Assembly (NCBI RefSeq): GCF_013459645.1
Contig: NZ_CP054861.1
Span: 2,530,001-2,594,000, forward strand
Length of the DNA stretch: 64,000 bases
Origin: Martelella sp. NC20
GTDB lineage: Bacteria > Pseudomonadota > Alphaproteobacteria > Rhizobiales > Rhizobiaceae
Direction: 5' to 3'
Below, piece by piece: positions 16,615 to 25,784 of the stretch (positions within the stretch are counted from its first letter, which is position 1; the number at the start of each line of letters is the position of its first letter). The notes beneath the pieces are model-generated. The model was not told the DNA's origin, did no database searches, and saw only the letters and a program-made list of their open reading frames with translations. Made by a program: the position numbers and the translations under genes.

Positions 16615-17691
16615 TTAGAAGTCGCGCTGCAGACGGAACCAACCAGCCCAGTAGTCATCAGCATAGTACTGATCAGGCGTGTCGGTGTACTGAACGTTCA
16701 GCTTGGCGCTCAGGCCTTCGACAATGGTGTAGTCGAACAGGGCGCCAGCGGACCAGAAGTCCTCGTTGTCGGCACCAGGAACGTTAGCCGAGGTCCACTG
16801 AACAGCAGGCGTGACGGCGAACTTGTCGGTCACGTTCAGCTTGTAGCCAGCAGCAAGTGCCCACTCGGCGTAGACGCCCGTCGCAACGGTCGGGGTCGGC
16901 AGCGAGTAGTCGACGAATTCATTGTCGTAGTTGTTGGAGTAAGCGTTCCAACCGGTGGAGTAGTTAGCACCGAGATCGAGCGAGCCCGGGCCGAGCGCCA
17001 GCGAAGCCATGGCACGGAACGAAGCTTCTTCGTTGTAGGTGTCGTAACCGACATCAAGCTTGGCGCCAAAGCCGCCGGCCTGGAAGCCTACGCGACCGGA
17101 AACGCCGAGCTTCGGCACATTGTCGCCAGAGTTGGAGAGGCCAACCATGGACGGCTCAAGAGCGTCGAGCGAGAGGCCGCCAACGAAACCTTCACCGACA
17201 TATACGTAACGCATCGAGTTGAAGTTGGTCTGACCGGCAAGGTCGTCGATTTCGCCGAGAAGACCTTCATCCCAGTAGCTGAGGAACTTACCAGCCTGGA
17301 AGCCGCCAAGCGAGAGGTAGGCTTCGTCAATGTAAGTGGTGGTCGAGCCGTCGTTCGAATAGTATTCGCTGTTCAGAACGATCGCACCGGTCAGGGCGCC
17401 GAGTTCGGTGTCGGTCTTGGACGTGATGGCGAGCTGGCCACGCGTCCAGACGTTCCAGGTGTCCGGGCTGTTGGCGCCGGTCTGGGCGTCGATCTGGAAA
17501 CGGATGTAACCGCCGACGTTGAGGCAGGTTTCAGTGCCGGGGATGTAGAAATAGCCGGCGCCGAAAGCGTCGCAGACTTCTACATAGTTCGCCTGAACGG
17601 GTTCGATCACGACGACCGGATCAGCTGCCTGAGCAGCGGAGGCAGCTGCGAAAGCTGCCGCGGAGCCCAGGAAAAGGCTTTTGATGGTCAT
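16615..17691 (-). CDS. Outer-membrane porin (alphaproteobacterial Omp2b/RopA type)
   Basis: 358 aa. Signal peptide MTIKSLFLGSAAAFAAASAAQA is followed by the porin_2 opening ADPVVVIEPVQANYVEVCDAFG and the conserved FYIPGTETCLNVGGYIRFQ. Alternating amphipathic strands end in the terminal aromatic WFRLQRDF, as expected for a trimeric 16-strand beta-barrel. GAGGATTTAACT precedes the ATG. Codon choice is noticeably cleaner than in neighbours, typical of a highly expressed outer-membrane protein. Confidence 0.95.
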   Translation of the reverse strand: MTIKSLFLGSAAAFAAASAAQAADPVVVIEPVQANYVEVCDAFGAGYFYIPGTETCLNVGGYIRFQIDAQTGANSPDTWNVWTRGQLAITSKTDTELGALTGAIVLNSEYYSNDGSTTTYIDEAYLSLGGFQAGKFLSYWDEGLLGEIDDLAGQTNFNSMRYVYVGEGFVGGLSLDALEPSMVGLSNSGDNVPKLGVSGRVGFQAGGFGAKLDVGYDTYNEEASFRAMASLALGPGSLDLGANYSTGWNAYSNNYDNEFVDYSLPTPTVATGVYAEWALAAGYKLNVTDKFAVTPAVQWTSANVPGADNEDFWSAGALFDYTIVEGLSAKLNVQYTDTPDQYYADDYWAGWFRLQRDF

Positions 17692-18066
17692 AGTTAAATC
17701 CTCAATTTAATCGAGCATGGAAAGGAGGCGTTAGCCCCGATTTAGTGAAGTCCGGCGAATTGCCCCCCGGCTTCTGTCACCCATTAACAACGTCTTAGGC
17801 GCCGGTCTCAATGAACCCTAGGTGGAAATATAAATCAATTGATTGAATAAAAGGGGGTGGTGCAAATTCGCAACAAAAACTCATGCGAGGAATTGTGAGC
17901 GAATCAACCCGATCACGATCGGCGATTCATCGGGTTTCTCGTGATCTGGCAGAAAGACCCATATAAATCAGATGATTAAAACGAAATTCATTCGCAGGTG
18001 CACTCTCCGCACCGGTGGTGCGACGCATGTTTGTGCCGTTCTTCGACCCGGAGAATGGAGGAGAAA

Positions 18067-18177
18067 ATGAACAAAGTGTTAATTCGCCTCCGCACGCCCG
18101 TTCGGGCGCTGAGAAAAAGCCCATCTGGATGTCCGTACGTTTGCTCTCCAAGGGCCTGTCGGTTAATGTATTTATGA
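18067..18177 (+). CDS. Candidate small ORF, 36 aa
   Basis: ATG follows the strong ribosome site GGAGGAGAAA. The product begins MNKVLIRLRTPVRALRK and is rich in Arg and Cys (three cysteines in CPYVCSPRAC). The coding DNA contains a 6-bp-arm hairpin at 18095-18108. It could be a short leader peptide or chance. No homologue is recognised. Confidence 0.35.
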   Translation: MNKVLIRLRTPVRALRKSPSGCPYVCSPRACRLMYL

Positions 18178-18312
18178 TATAAAGCTTTTAAAACAATTAG
18201 ATAGATGGATGTCGAGGCATTCGTTCCACTGACGGCGGCGATCACAAGGAGTGGTTTTGAGCCAGCCGCTGGAGCGAGTAAGGCATCGATAGCGTGGACA
18301 ATTCCTCCAGTT

Positions 18313-18346
18313 GAAAAAAGGACGCGCCCATCATGATGAACGCGTC
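18313..18346 (-). terminator. Rho-independent terminator after fabI
   Basis: On the minus strand: GACGCG, a 14-nt loop, CGCGTC, then CTTTTTTC. It is located about 45 bp beyond the fabI stop codon. Confidence 0.75.
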
Positions 18347-18389
18347 ATACACAACCTAAGATTTAATTAAGTGTTGCGATATCCCGGAA

Positions 18390-19199
18390 TCAGGTCTCCG
18401 GGTCGCCGCGCCGCATCATTTCGGGGATGGGCATCGAAAGGATATTGTAGCCATTGTCGACGAAATGAATCTCGCCGGTCACGCCGGAAGAGAGATCTGA
18501 GAGCAGATAGAGCGCAGAACCGCCGACATCCTCGATCGTGGTCGAGCGGCGCAACGGCGCATTGCGCTGCTGCCATGCGTAGACCAGGCGCGCGTCTCCG
18601 ACGCCGGAGCCGGCCAGCGTGCGCACCGGACCTGCGGAGATCGCATTGACGCGTATGCCCTGCGGTCCGAAATCGCCGGCAAGGTATCGCATCGAAGCCT
18701 CGAGACCGGCCTTCGCCACACCCATGACATTATAGTTCGGCACCACCGCGGTGGAACCGCCATAGGTCAGCGTCAACAGCGAACCGCCATCCGGCATCAG
18801 TTCGGCGGCGCGCTTGGCGATTTCAGTGAAGGAAAAGCAGGAGATCACCATGGTGCGGACGAAATTCTCCCGCGATGTGTTGGCGTACTGGCCCTTCAGT
18901 TCACTCTTGTCGGAAAACCCGACCGCGTGAACGACGAAATCGAGCTTTCCCCACCGTTCCTTGATCGCGGCAAATACCGAATCGACGCTTGCGATATCTT
19001 CGACGTCGCAGGGAACCACGAAGTCGGAGCCGACTTCGGCTGCCAGCGGATGAACCCGGCGGCCAAGGGCCTCGCCCTGATAGGTGAAGGCGAGTTCCGC
19101 GCCTTCGGCGTGAACCGCCTTGGCGATGCCCCAGGCAATCGAATGATTGTTGGCAACGCCCATTATCAGGCCGCGTTTGCCATTCATAAGTCCGGTCAT
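18390..19199 (-). CDS. fabI: Enoyl-ACP reductase (NADH), FabI
   Basis: 269 aa. The nucleotide-binding GVANNHSIAWGIA is present. The catalytic set Tyr146, Tyr156 and Lys163 falls at the same numbers as in E. coli FabI when translation starts at ATG 19199. An upstream ATG at 19214 overlaps the fabB stop and is the alternative start. FabI performs the last reduction of each fatty-acid elongation cycle. It is third in the fabA-fabB-fabI order that is conserved beside irr in Rhizobiales. Confidence 0.95.
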   Translation of the reverse strand: MTGLMNGKRGLIMGVANNHSIAWGIAKAVHAEGAELAFTYQGEALGRRVHPLAAEVGSDFVVPCDVEDIASVDSVFAAIKERWGKLDFVVHAVGFSDKSELKGQYANTSRENFVRTMVISCFSFTEIAKRAAELMPDGGSLLTLTYGGSTAVVPNYNVMGVAKAGLEASMRYLAGDFGPQGIRVNAISAGPVRTLAGSGVGDARLVYAWQQRNAPLRRSTTIEDVGGSALYLLSDLSSGVTGEIHFVDNGYNILSMPIPEMMRRGDPET

Positions 19200-19206
19200 T
19201 TGCGCA

Positions 19207-20433
19207 TTATCCATTGTAGCGCTGGAAGACCAGCGTAGCGTTCGTGCCGCCAAAGCCGAACGAGTTGGAAAGGACGGTATCGATCCTGGCGTTGTCGATG
19301 CGCTCGCGCACGATCGGAACGCCATCGAATTCGGGGTCGAGTTCGTCGATGTGAGCGCTTTTGCCGATGAAGCCTTCCTGCATCATCAACAGGCTGTAGA
19401 TCGCCTCCTGAGCGCCGGCAGCACCCAGCGAATGCCCCGTCAGTGATTTGGTCGACTGGATGTGCGGCATCCTGTCGCCGAAGACTTCCTTGATGGCGCC
19501 GATCTCGCGGCTGTCGCCGACCGGTGTCGAGGTGCCGTGGGTGTTGATGTAGTCGATCTCGTCAGCGACGGTCTCGATCGCCATGTTCATGCAGCGCACC
19601 GCGCCTTCTCCGGAAGGGGCGACCATGTCGTAGCCGTCCGACGTGGCGCCGTAGCCGACAACTTCGCCGTAGATCTTGGCGCCGCGGGCCTTGGCGCGCT
19701 CCAGTTCCTCCAGAACCACGACGCCGGCGCCGCCGGCAATCACGAAGCCGTCGCGCTTGGCGTCATAAGCCCGCGATGCCCGGGTCGGATCGCTTTCGTT
19801 GAAATCGCTCGACATCGCGCCCATGGCGTCGAACAGGTTGGACATCGTCCAGTCGAGGTCCTCGTGGCCGCCGGCGAACATCATGTCCTGCTTGCCCCAC
19901 TGGATCATCTCGACGGCATTGCCGATGCAGTGCGCCGAGGTCGAGCAGGCCGATGAGATCGAATAATTGATGCCGTGGATCTTGAACCAGGTCGCAAGCG
20001 TGGCAGACGCCGTCGACGACATCGCCTTCGGCACGGCGAAGGGACCGATCCGCTTCGGTGAGCCGTTCTTGCGGGTGATGTCGGCTGCTTCGATCAGGGT
20101 GCGGGTCGACGGTCCGCCCGAGCCCATGATGATGCCGACGCGCGGCTTCTGGCTGTATTCGCTTTCCTCAAGACCGGAATCGGCGATCGCCTGCTTCATG
20201 GCGATATGGTTCCAGGCGCCGCCCTGCGAGAGAAACCGCATGGCGCGGCGATCGACCTTGTCGCTGGTATCGATGTTCGGGCTGCCCCAGACCTGGCAGC
20301 GGAAGCCGTTTTCCGCAAAGTCCGGCGAAAAGGAAATGCCCGATTTCGCCTCACGCAGCGAGGCGGTGACTTCGGCCGCATCGTTTCCGATCGAGGATAC
20401 GATTCCCAACCCTGTGACGACAACACGTCTCAT
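19207..20433 (-). CDS. fabB: 3-oxoacyl-ACP synthase I, FabB
   Basis: 408 aa. The Cys-His-His triad is visible: Cys163 in [10 protein letters not shown], His in [11 protein letters not shown] and His in [12 protein letters not shown]. With FabA it makes unsaturated fatty acids by elongating cis-3-decenoyl-ACP. It lies 36 bp after fabA and abuts fabI, so the three form one operon. Confidence 0.96.
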   Translation of the reverse strand: MRRVVVTGLGIVSSIGNDAAEVTASLREAKSGISFSPDFAENGFRCQVWGSPNIDTSDKVDRRAMRFLSQGGAWNHIAMKQAIADSGLEESEYSQKPRVGIIMGSGGPSTRTLIEAADITRKNGSPKRIGPFAVPKAMSSTASATLATWFKIHGINYSISSACSTSAHCIGNAVEMIQWGKQDMMFAGGHEDLDWTMSNLFDAMGAMSSDFNESDPTRASRAYDAKRDGFVIAGGAGVVVLEELERAKARGAKIYGEVVGYGATSDGYDMVAPSGEGAVRCMNMAIETVADEIDYINTHGTSTPVGDSREIGAIKEVFGDRMPHIQSTKSLTGHSLGAAGAQEAIYSLLMMQEGFIGKSAHIDELDPEFDGVPIVRERIDNARIDTVLSNSFGFGGTNATLVFQRYNG

Positions 20434-20469
20434 ATCTGTTGACCTCTTATTTGTCTTGCAAGCGAAACG

Positions 20470-20985
20470 TCACTCTGCCTTGTCCTTGGACAGGCCGACG
20501 CGCAGGTCGCTCGCCTGGTAGATCGTTTCGCCATCGGCCTTCAGCCAGCCATCGGCTGTTCCCAGCACCAGGCGACCGCGCATCACGCGCTTGAAGTCGA
20601 TACCGTATTCGAGAAGTTTGACGGTGGGACGAACCATGCCCTTGAACTTCACCTCGCCGGTGGAAAGCGCCATGCCCCGGCCTTCCTCGCCCAGCCAGCC
20701 GAGAAAGAAACCGGTCAACTGCCACATGCCGTCAAGACCCAGGCAGCCGGGCATGATCGGGTTGCCCTTGAAGTGACAGGCGAAATACCAATCGTCGGGC
20801 GCGACGTCATATTCGGCGCGGACGAAGCCCTTGCCATGGGCGCCGCCGGTCTCCGAAATCTCGGTGATCCTGTGGACCATCAACATCGGCGGAAGCGGCA
20901 ATTGCGCATTGCCCGGGCCGAAAAGCTCGCCCTCGGCGCATTTTATGATGTCTTCATAGTCGAAATGCGATTGTCTCGTACTCAT
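20470..20985 (-). CDS. fabA: 3-hydroxydecanoyl-ACP dehydratase/isomerase, FabA
   Basis: 171 aa. His71 in [12 protein letters not shown] and Asp85 in LGLDGMWQL form the catalytic pair. It introduces the double bond in unsaturated fatty-acid synthesis. It is the first gene of the operon, divergent from irr across about 300 bp. Confidence 0.96.
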   Translation of the reverse strand: MSTRQSHFDYEDIIKCAEGELFGPGNAQLPLPPMLMVHRITEISETGGAHGKGFVRAEYDVAPDDWYFACHFKGNPIMPGCLGLDGMWQLTGFFLGWLGEEGRGMALSTGEVKFKGMVRPTVKLLEYGIDFKRVMRGRLVLGTADGWLKADGETIYQASDLRVGLSKDKAE

Positions 20986-21287
20986 TAAAACTCTGCTTCC
21001 CTTCGTTCAGCGAGGGGGTTTCGTGCCTGCCTCAAGATAAGGGCGTAATCACCTTGCAGCAATGCGCCGCGGCGTTACTTTACCAAAATCTGCAAACCCT
21101 TCATCGTTTCGCTCCACCCGTGGCCATACAGGAAGCCGCCGCCTGCTGCCAGAGTGAAACGCCCCGGGTGCCCGTATTTGCAGTTTAATTTAAGGTGCTG
21201 CAAGCCCTTGCCCTATTGAAAGCGATTCTCAAGCCCGTTATATCAAACTATATTTGTGTTGTGACAGTTCCGGCACCCAAGGGAATT
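20986..21287. other. fabA-irr divergent intergenic region
   Basis: 302 bp with no gene. A sigma70-like promoter for irr is visible (separate entry). I found no clear palindromic operator for fabA. Confidence 0.55.
21216..21243 (+). promoter_or_regulatory. Putative irr promoter
   Basis: TTGAAA, a 16-bp spacer, TTATAT. The -10 box lies about 45 bp upstream of the irr ATG. Confidence 0.45.
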
Positions 21288-21704
21288 ATGGCAGCGAGAA
21301 ATCGTATCTCAGAAGACAGGCTTCGTGAAAGCGGTCTGCGCCCGACGCGCCAGCGCGTGGCGCTGGCCGAGCTGCTGTTTGCCAAGGGCGATCGCCATCT
21401 GACGGTCGAGGAACTGCATGACGAGGCGACCGAGGCCGGCGTTCCGGTTTCGCTTGCCACCGTCTACAACACGCTGCATCAGTTCACCAATGCCGGCATG
21501 ATCCGGGTGCTCGCGGTCGAGGGCGCCAGGACCTATTTCGACACCAATACCTCCGACCATCACCATTTCTTCATCGAGGGTGAAAACCAGGTCGTGGACA
21601 TGCCCGAAAGCAGCATTTCGCTGACCGGCATGCCGACCCCGCCCGAGGGCATGGAAATCGCCCATATCGATGTCGTGGTCCGCCTGCGCCCCAAGCGGCG
21701 CTGA
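21288..21704 (+). CDS. irr: Iron response regulator Irr (Fur family)
   Basis: 138 aa from ATG at 21288 (AAGGGAATT upstream). It has a Fur-type winged helix (GLRPTRQRVALAELLF, VSLATVYNTLHQF) and the Irr-typical His cluster DHHHFF (91-93), implicated in heme sensing. Like Rhizobium Irr, it lacks the N-terminal GCPWH heme motif of Bradyrhizobium. Irr represses heme and iron-using genes when iron is low. The open frame continues 31 codons upstream but without a ribosome site. Confidence 0.92.
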   Translation: MAARNRISEDRLRESGLRPTRQRVALAELLFAKGDRHLTVEELHDEATEAGVPVSLATVYNTLHQFTNAGMIRVLAVEGARTYFDTNTSDHHHFFIEGENQVVDMPESSISLTGMPTPPEGMEIAHIDVVVRLRPKRR

Positions 21705-21709
21705 CACGA

Positions 21710-22504
21710 TCATGTCCCGGTCGCCGGCCCGGCCGTTTTCGCCGGACGCCGCGAAAGCGCCAATCCCGCCCATTCCCTCAAAGCCGTCGAAAGCATCGCC
21801 GCGTTGACCATCGGCTTGTCGTGGCTGAAGGCGAAACGGACATTTCCGTCGGTGCGATAGTCGGCCGGCCACGGCGTCACCTCCATGCGCTGGCGGCGGA
21901 ACTGTTCCACCGACCGCGGCATATGATAGGCCGACGTGATCAGAAGGCAGCGGGCGTCTCCCAGGTCATGCTTCTCCAACAATGCCGCCGTCAGGCTGGC
22001 GTTTTCCGCCGTGTTGCGCGCGCGCGGTTCATAAATCAGCCGTTCTCCCGCAATGCCGTGATCGGCGAAGAACCGGGCGGCGGGAGCGGCCTCGCCATTG
22101 ATATTGCCGGAGAGTGCATTGTCGCCGCCGGTCACCAGGATCTTCATCTGCGGATAAAGCCGCGCGAGCCTGAGCGCCTCGATATAGCGGTCGGCCGCGC
22201 GGGAGAAGACATAGGTCCCGCGCCGCGCCGAAATGTCGGTGCTGATGCCGCCGCCGAGCACGATCGCCAGGGCCGGCGGCGTCTCGAGCGCCGGCCGGGC
22301 AAACCGGTTTTCGAGACCCGCCATCAGCATTGTCCCGATATTCGTGAAACAGGCGATGCCGAGCGTGACGACCGCCAGCGCGGCAAACGCCGCCGCTGCG
22401 TCGCTCCGCGAAAAGACGAGGCAGACAAGCGCGACCAGCATTGTCAGGAATGCGAGGGCGAGCGGCTGGCATATCATCCAGAACAGTTTTGAAACGACAA
22501 ACAT
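21710..22504 (-). CDS. YdcF/ElyC-like DUF218 membrane protein
   Basis: 264 aa. Two N-terminal membrane helices (about 8-32 and 37-60) precede a DUF218 domain with AIVLGGGIS, ILVTGGDNA, EPRARNTAENA and ITSAYHMPRSV. Members of this family (ElyC, SanA) affect envelope or polysaccharide metabolism; the reaction is unknown. It converges on irr with a 5-bp gap and follows galM by 15 bp on the same strand. Confidence 0.85.
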   Translation of the reverse strand: MFVVSKLFWMICQPLALAFLTMLVALVCLVFSRSDAAAAFAALAVVTLGIACFTNIGTMLMAGLENRFARPALETPPALAIVLGGGISTDISARRGTYVFSRAADRYIEALRLARLYPQMKILVTGGDNALSGNINGEAAPAARFFADHGIAGERLIYEPRARNTAENASLTAALLEKHDLGDARCLLITSAYHMPRSVEQFRRQRMEVTPWPADYRTDGNVRFAFSHDKPMVNAAMLSTALREWAGLALSRRPAKTAGPATGT

Positions 22505-22519
22505 CCGGCCGCTCCGGCC

Positions 22520-23557
22520 TTACTCCGGACCCTTTTTCGCCTCGCTCTTGCGGAAGGCATAGTCGGTTTCCTGCCGAAGAACTTCGCCCGGGCGCAGCAC
22601 GGCGTTCGGAAAACCCGGATGGTTGACGGCGTCGGGCCAGACCTGGGTTTCGAGACAGAAGCCGGCGAACGGTCCATAGGGAAAGCCGCTCAGCCCCTCC
22701 GGGGTCTCGTCCAGCTTGAAGGCGGTGTAGAACTGTACGCCGGGCTCGGTGGTCAGCACATCCATGGTGACGCCGGAGGAGGGCGCGCGCACGCTGATCA
22801 CCGGGCGCTTTTCCATGCGTTCCGACGACAGGCAGAAATTATGGTCGAACAGCACCTGCCGGCTGTTGGGATAATCCCGCTTCATCGGCTGGGGCTTGCG
22901 GAAATCGAATGGCGTACCCGCCACCGGTTCGATCGCGCCGGTCGGGATCTGGCGCTCATCGGTTGGTAGGTAATGTTCGGCGGCGATCATGAGCTGGTGT
23001 TCCAGCGTATCCGTGCCGTTGCCGAGATTGAAATAGCTGTGATTGCAGATATTGGCGATCGTCGGCTTGTCGGTGGTGGTCTCGTAGACCACCGAGAACA
23101 CGCCGCGCGATTTCAGCTGGAAATGGGCGCGGATCGTGCAATTGCCGGGAAAGCCGCCCCGGCCGTCGCGATCCACGATCTTCAGCGTCACCCGGTCATC
23201 GCCGATCTCCTCGAATTCCCAGAGGCTGACGCCGGTGCCGTCGCTGCCGCCGTGGAGATTGGTGATGCCGTTTTCATTGCATTCGACCTGATATTCCGTG
23301 CCGTCGATGGTGAAGCGTCCATCGGCGATGCGGTTGGAGGAGCGTCCGGGCGTGGCGCCGAAATAGGGCGAATAGTCGAGATAATGCTCGAATGTTTCAA
23401 ACCCCAGAACCAGCGCGTGAGGATGTCCCTCAAGACGCAGGTCCTGCACCACCGCGCCCCAGTTCAGGATATTGGCGGTCAGTCCGCCGCCGGAGATCGT
23501 GACCCGTTGCACCGCCTGTCCGTCGCGGGTTTTTCCGAAGACCTGGGGCGTATTCAT
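22520..23557 (-). CDS. galM: Aldose 1-epimerase (galactose mutarotase)
   Basis: 345 aa from ATG at 23557, preceded by GCGGAGAAACACA. GalM-family motifs are NLHGGSDG, NHSYFNLGNG (containing a catalytic His) and FCLETQVWPDAVNHPGFP near the catalytic Glu. It interconverts alpha and beta anomers of aldoses. It probably shares a transcript with ydcF downstream; metA lies 58 bp upstream on the same strand. Confidence 0.93.
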   Translation of the reverse strand: MNTPQVFGKTRDGQAVQRVTISGGGLTANILNWGAVVQDLRLEGHPHALVLGFETFEHYLDYSPYFGATPGRSSNRIADGRFTIDGTEYQVECNENGITNLHGGSDGTGVSLWEFEEIGDDRVTLKIVDRDGRGGFPGNCTIRAHFQLKSRGVFSVVYETTTDKPTIANICNHSYFNLGNGTDTLEHQLMIAAEHYLPTDERQIPTGAIEPVAGTPFDFRKPQPMKRDYPNSRQVLFDHNFCLSSERMEKRPVISVRAPSSGVTMDVLTTEPGVQFYTAFKLDETPEGLSGFPYGPFAGFCLETQVWPDAVNHPGFPNAVLRPGEVLRQETDYAFRKSEAKKGPE

Positions 23558-23615
23558 TGTGTTTCTCCGCGAAATGTCATTGCGGCGCGGATAGTGCGCC
23601 GGAAAGCAGAGCGCT

Positions 23616-24548
23616 TCAAGCGCTCTGCCGGTCGGTCCCGATTTCTTCCAGATGATAGGGCGTGGTCTGGTAAACCTCGTTGATCCAGTTGCCGAACAGA
23701 AGATGGGCATGCGAGCGCCAGCGGTTCTGCGGCATGCGGTCGGGGTCATCGTCGGGGAAGTAGTTATGCGGCAGGTCGACCGGCACATTGGCCGTAACGT
23801 CGCGCCGGTACTCGTCGCCGAGCGAGTTCGAATCATATTCGATATGATTGAACATGTAGAGCCGGTTGGCGAATTCCTCCTGGGCAAGGCACGGTCCGAC
23901 CTCGTCGGAATCGATCAGGATCTCCATGCCGGGCGCGTTCGCCAGTTCGTCGCGCCGCACTTCCGTCCAGCGGGATACCGGGACCTGGAAATCGTCGGCA
24001 AAGCCGTTGAGATAGATCGACGCCGGTTTCAGGTTGCGGTGGCGATAGATGCCGAAGGCCTTCTTGTCGAGCAGATGTTTCGGCACTCCATGGAAGTGGT
24101 AGGCCGCCGCCATCGCGCCCCAGCAGATATTCATCGTCGAATGGCAGTTGGTGGTCGTCCAGTCGAGGATTGTCTTCAACTCGTCCCAGTAGGTGACTTC
24201 CTCGAAATCGAGCGTCTCGATCGGCGCGCCGGTGATGATGAAGCCGTCGAACTTGCGTGTCGAAACCTCGTCCCAGGTGTTGTAGAACGACAGCAGGTGT
24301 TCGATCGGGGTGTTCTTGGCCTTGTGGCCGCCGACCCGGATCAGCGACAGCTCGATCTGCAGCGGCGAGGCGCCGAGCAGGCGGGCGAACTGCAACTCGG
24401 TCTTGATCTTGTTCGGCATGAGATTGAGCAGCCCGAAGTGGAGCGGGCGGATATCCTGCCGCTCCGCAACCGTTTCCGTCTTGACCCGCACGCCTTCGGC
24501 AATCAGCGTTTCATAGGCGGGCAACGTGTCTGGAATCTTGATAGGCAT
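23616..24548 (-). CDS. metA: Homoserine O-acetyltransferase, MetA-type (MetAA)
   Basis: 310 aa. Nucleophile Cys142 lies in NICWGAMAA and the His in FNHIEYD. The acyl-specificity position 111 is Glu (GAPIE), the residue that in MetA enzymes favours acetyl-CoA over succinyl-CoA, so acetylation is predicted. It starts methionine synthesis. ATG at 24548 fits the rhizobial N-terminus [10 protein letters not shown]; a GTG two codons upstream is possible. It is controlled by the SAM-II riboswitch and terminator in its leader. Confidence 0.94.
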   Translation of the reverse strand: MPIKIPDTLPAYETLIAEGVRVKTETVAERQDIRPLHFGLLNLMPNKIKTELQFARLLGASPLQIELSLIRVGGHKAKNTPIEHLLSFYNTWDEVSTRKFDGFIITGAPIETLDFEEVTYWDELKTILDWTTTNCHSTMNICWGAMAAAYHFHGVPKHLLDKKAFGIYRHRNLKPASIYLNGFADDFQVPVSRWTEVRRDELANAPGMEILIDSDEVGPCLAQEEFANRLYMFNHIEYDSNSLGDEYRRDVTANVPVDLPHNYFPDDDPDRMPQNRWRSHAHLLFGNWINEVYQTTPYHLEEIGTDRQSA

Positions 24549-24562
24549 GTTCACATCCGTAC

Positions 24563-24599
24563 AAACAGAAAACCGGCCGCGTCCAAATCGCAGGCCGGT
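24563..24599 (-). terminator. Leader terminator of metA (riboswitch expression platform)
   Basis: ACCGGCC, a 14-nt loop, GGCCGGT, then TTTTCTGTTT on the minus strand, lying between the SAM-II aptamer and the metA start. It implies transcriptional attenuation when SAM is bound. Confidence 0.65.
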
Positions 24600-24623
24600 C
24601 CGAATGGGCTTCCGCTCGCTCGG

Positions 24624-24676
24624 CCCTTTAGCGACTTGTTTAACGTGGCTGCAAGCCGGCCGGCCAAATCACCACG
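24624..24676 (-). promoter_or_regulatory. SAM-II riboswitch aptamer (metA leader)
   Basis: The minus-strand RNA reads CGTGGTGATTTGGCCGG, then CCGGCTTGCAGCCACGTT (overlapping), then AAACAAGTCGCTAAAGGG. This matches the SAM-II consensus: stem CGTGG/CCACG, loop GATTTG, GCTTGCAG, and the 3' pseudoknot strand GCTAAAG. It is 75 nt upstream of metA. Confidence 0.9.
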
Positions 24677-24724
24677 AGGAAGTCCGTAGATAGCGCCGCA
24701 AAGGGCGAACGTCAATATTCCTGG

Positions 24725-25357
24725 TCACGCGGCCGAGCGCCGCCATGCCGCCGTGGCGATGCCCATGGCCATCAGCGCGCCGCCACCGAGGCGAGGCAGG
24801 AAAGCGTTGACGGCGGGGGAGGCGAGTTTTTCCCGCAACCTGTCTGCAAGCAGCGCATAGGCGAGCGTGTTGAGCGCGGCGAGGCCGACGAAGGTCGAAA
24901 TCAGGATGACGAATTGCGGCACGAGGGGCGCTTCCGGCTTCACGAATTGCGGCACGAAGGCGATGAAGAACACGATCGATTTCGGGTTCAGCGCGGTCAC
25001 CATCAGGGCATGCAGAAAGACATGCCGGGGGGAAAGCGAGGCGGCGGCGGACGATGGAACGGCATCGCCGATCCCTTTGCTGCGGAACAGCCTGAAGCCG
25101 AGATAGACGAGATAGACCGCGCCGACCCATTTCAGCACGACGAACAGTTGCGCGGACGCCAGCACCAGCGCGCCGAGGCCCGCAAGCGAGGCGGTCATGG
25201 CGATGAAATCGCCAAGCGCGACGCCCGCGACCGTTGCCAGCGCCACCCGCTTTCCCTGGCTCAATGCGTAGCTCAGCACCAGCAGCACCGTCGGCCCGGG
25301 GATCAGCAGAAGCGCGGTCGAGGCGGCGGCGAAGGCCAGCCAGATATGCAGGTCCAT
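24725..25357 (-). CDS. LysE/RhtB family amino acid exporter
   Basis: 210 aa with six hydrophobic segments. The opening WLAFAAASTALLLIPGPTVLLV contains the family IPGP motif, followed by GVALGDF and TALNPKSIVFFIAFVPQF. ATG at 25357 is preceded by GGAAGGAAACGATC. It exports amino acids or homoserine lactone-like compounds; the substrate is not deducible. It is upstream of metA on the same strand but separated by the riboswitch leader, and divergent from copZ. Confidence 0.9.
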   Translation of the reverse strand: MDLHIWLAFAAASTALLLIPGPTVLLVLSYALSQGKRVALATVAGVALGDFIAMTASLAGLGALVLASAQLFVVLKWVGAVYLVYLGFRLFRSKGIGDAVPSSAAASLSPRHVFLHALMVTALNPKSIVFFIAFVPQFVKPEAPLVPQFVILISTFVGLAALNTLAYALLADRLREKLASPAVNAFLPRLGGGALMAMGIATAAWRRSAA

Positions 25358-25454
25358 GATCGTTTCCTTCCGGGCATTGACGCGGTTTCGATGAGCAAAG
25401 ACAGAGCTTCTGTCGGTTTTCAAGCAGTACTTGCAAAAATCTTCAACGGTGCTC

Positions 25455-25486
25455 TTGACCTTCCAGTCACTGGAAGCCCCATCTCT
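25455..25486 (+). promoter_or_regulatory. CueR/MerR-type copper promoter of copZ-copA
   Basis: TTGACC (25455-25460) is followed by the perfect dyad CTTCCAGT-C-ACTGGAAG (25460-25476) in a long spacer before the -10 region near CATCTC. This is the layout of MerR-family Cu(I) activators (CueR). No cueR gene is present in the window. Confidence 0.75.
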
Positions 25487-25526
25487 GCTGCAACGAATGC
25501 CAAAAGGAGCCAGAAGGAGAATGACG

Positions 25527-25730
25527 ATGACCGAGACCCTGAAAATCGAAGGCATGGGCTGCGGCGGCTGCGTGACGACTGTGACGAAGGCGCTTTCCGC
25601 CGTTCCGGGCATTTCCGACGTGGCCGTCAGTATTGAAAAGCACGAGGCCCGCTTCTCCCTGAACGCGCCGGCAACGCGCGAACAGGCGGTCAAGGCCGTC
25701 GAGGATTCGGGATACGACGTGAAGGGGTGA
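25527..25730 (+). CDS. copZ: Copper chaperone CopZ (HMA domain)
   Basis: 67 aa. A single heavy-metal-associated domain with GMGCGGC, whose two Cys bind Cu(I). ATG at 25527 is 8 bases from AAGGAG; the ATG at 25521 is too close to it. It hands copper to the CopA ATPase encoded next, across a 240-bp gap that holds a RIME-like element. Confidence 0.88.
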   Translation: MTETLKIEGMGCGGCVTTVTKALSAVPGISDVAVSIEKHEARFSLNAPATREQAVKAVEDSGYDVKG

Positions 25731-25784
25731 GACGACCGGGGGAGGCAGCTTATTGCCTGACCCTTGTTTTGAATTGAAGCGCCG

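Larger units (their letters stand above)
17692..18389. other. Long AT-rich intergenic region between porin and fabI
   Basis: About 700 bp. The porin-proximal part holds its leader and promoter. The middle contains a possible small ORF (18067-18177) and GC hairpins (CGCCCG-TT-CGGGCG at 18095-18108). The far end holds the fabI terminator. No longer gene is supported. Confidence 0.6.
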
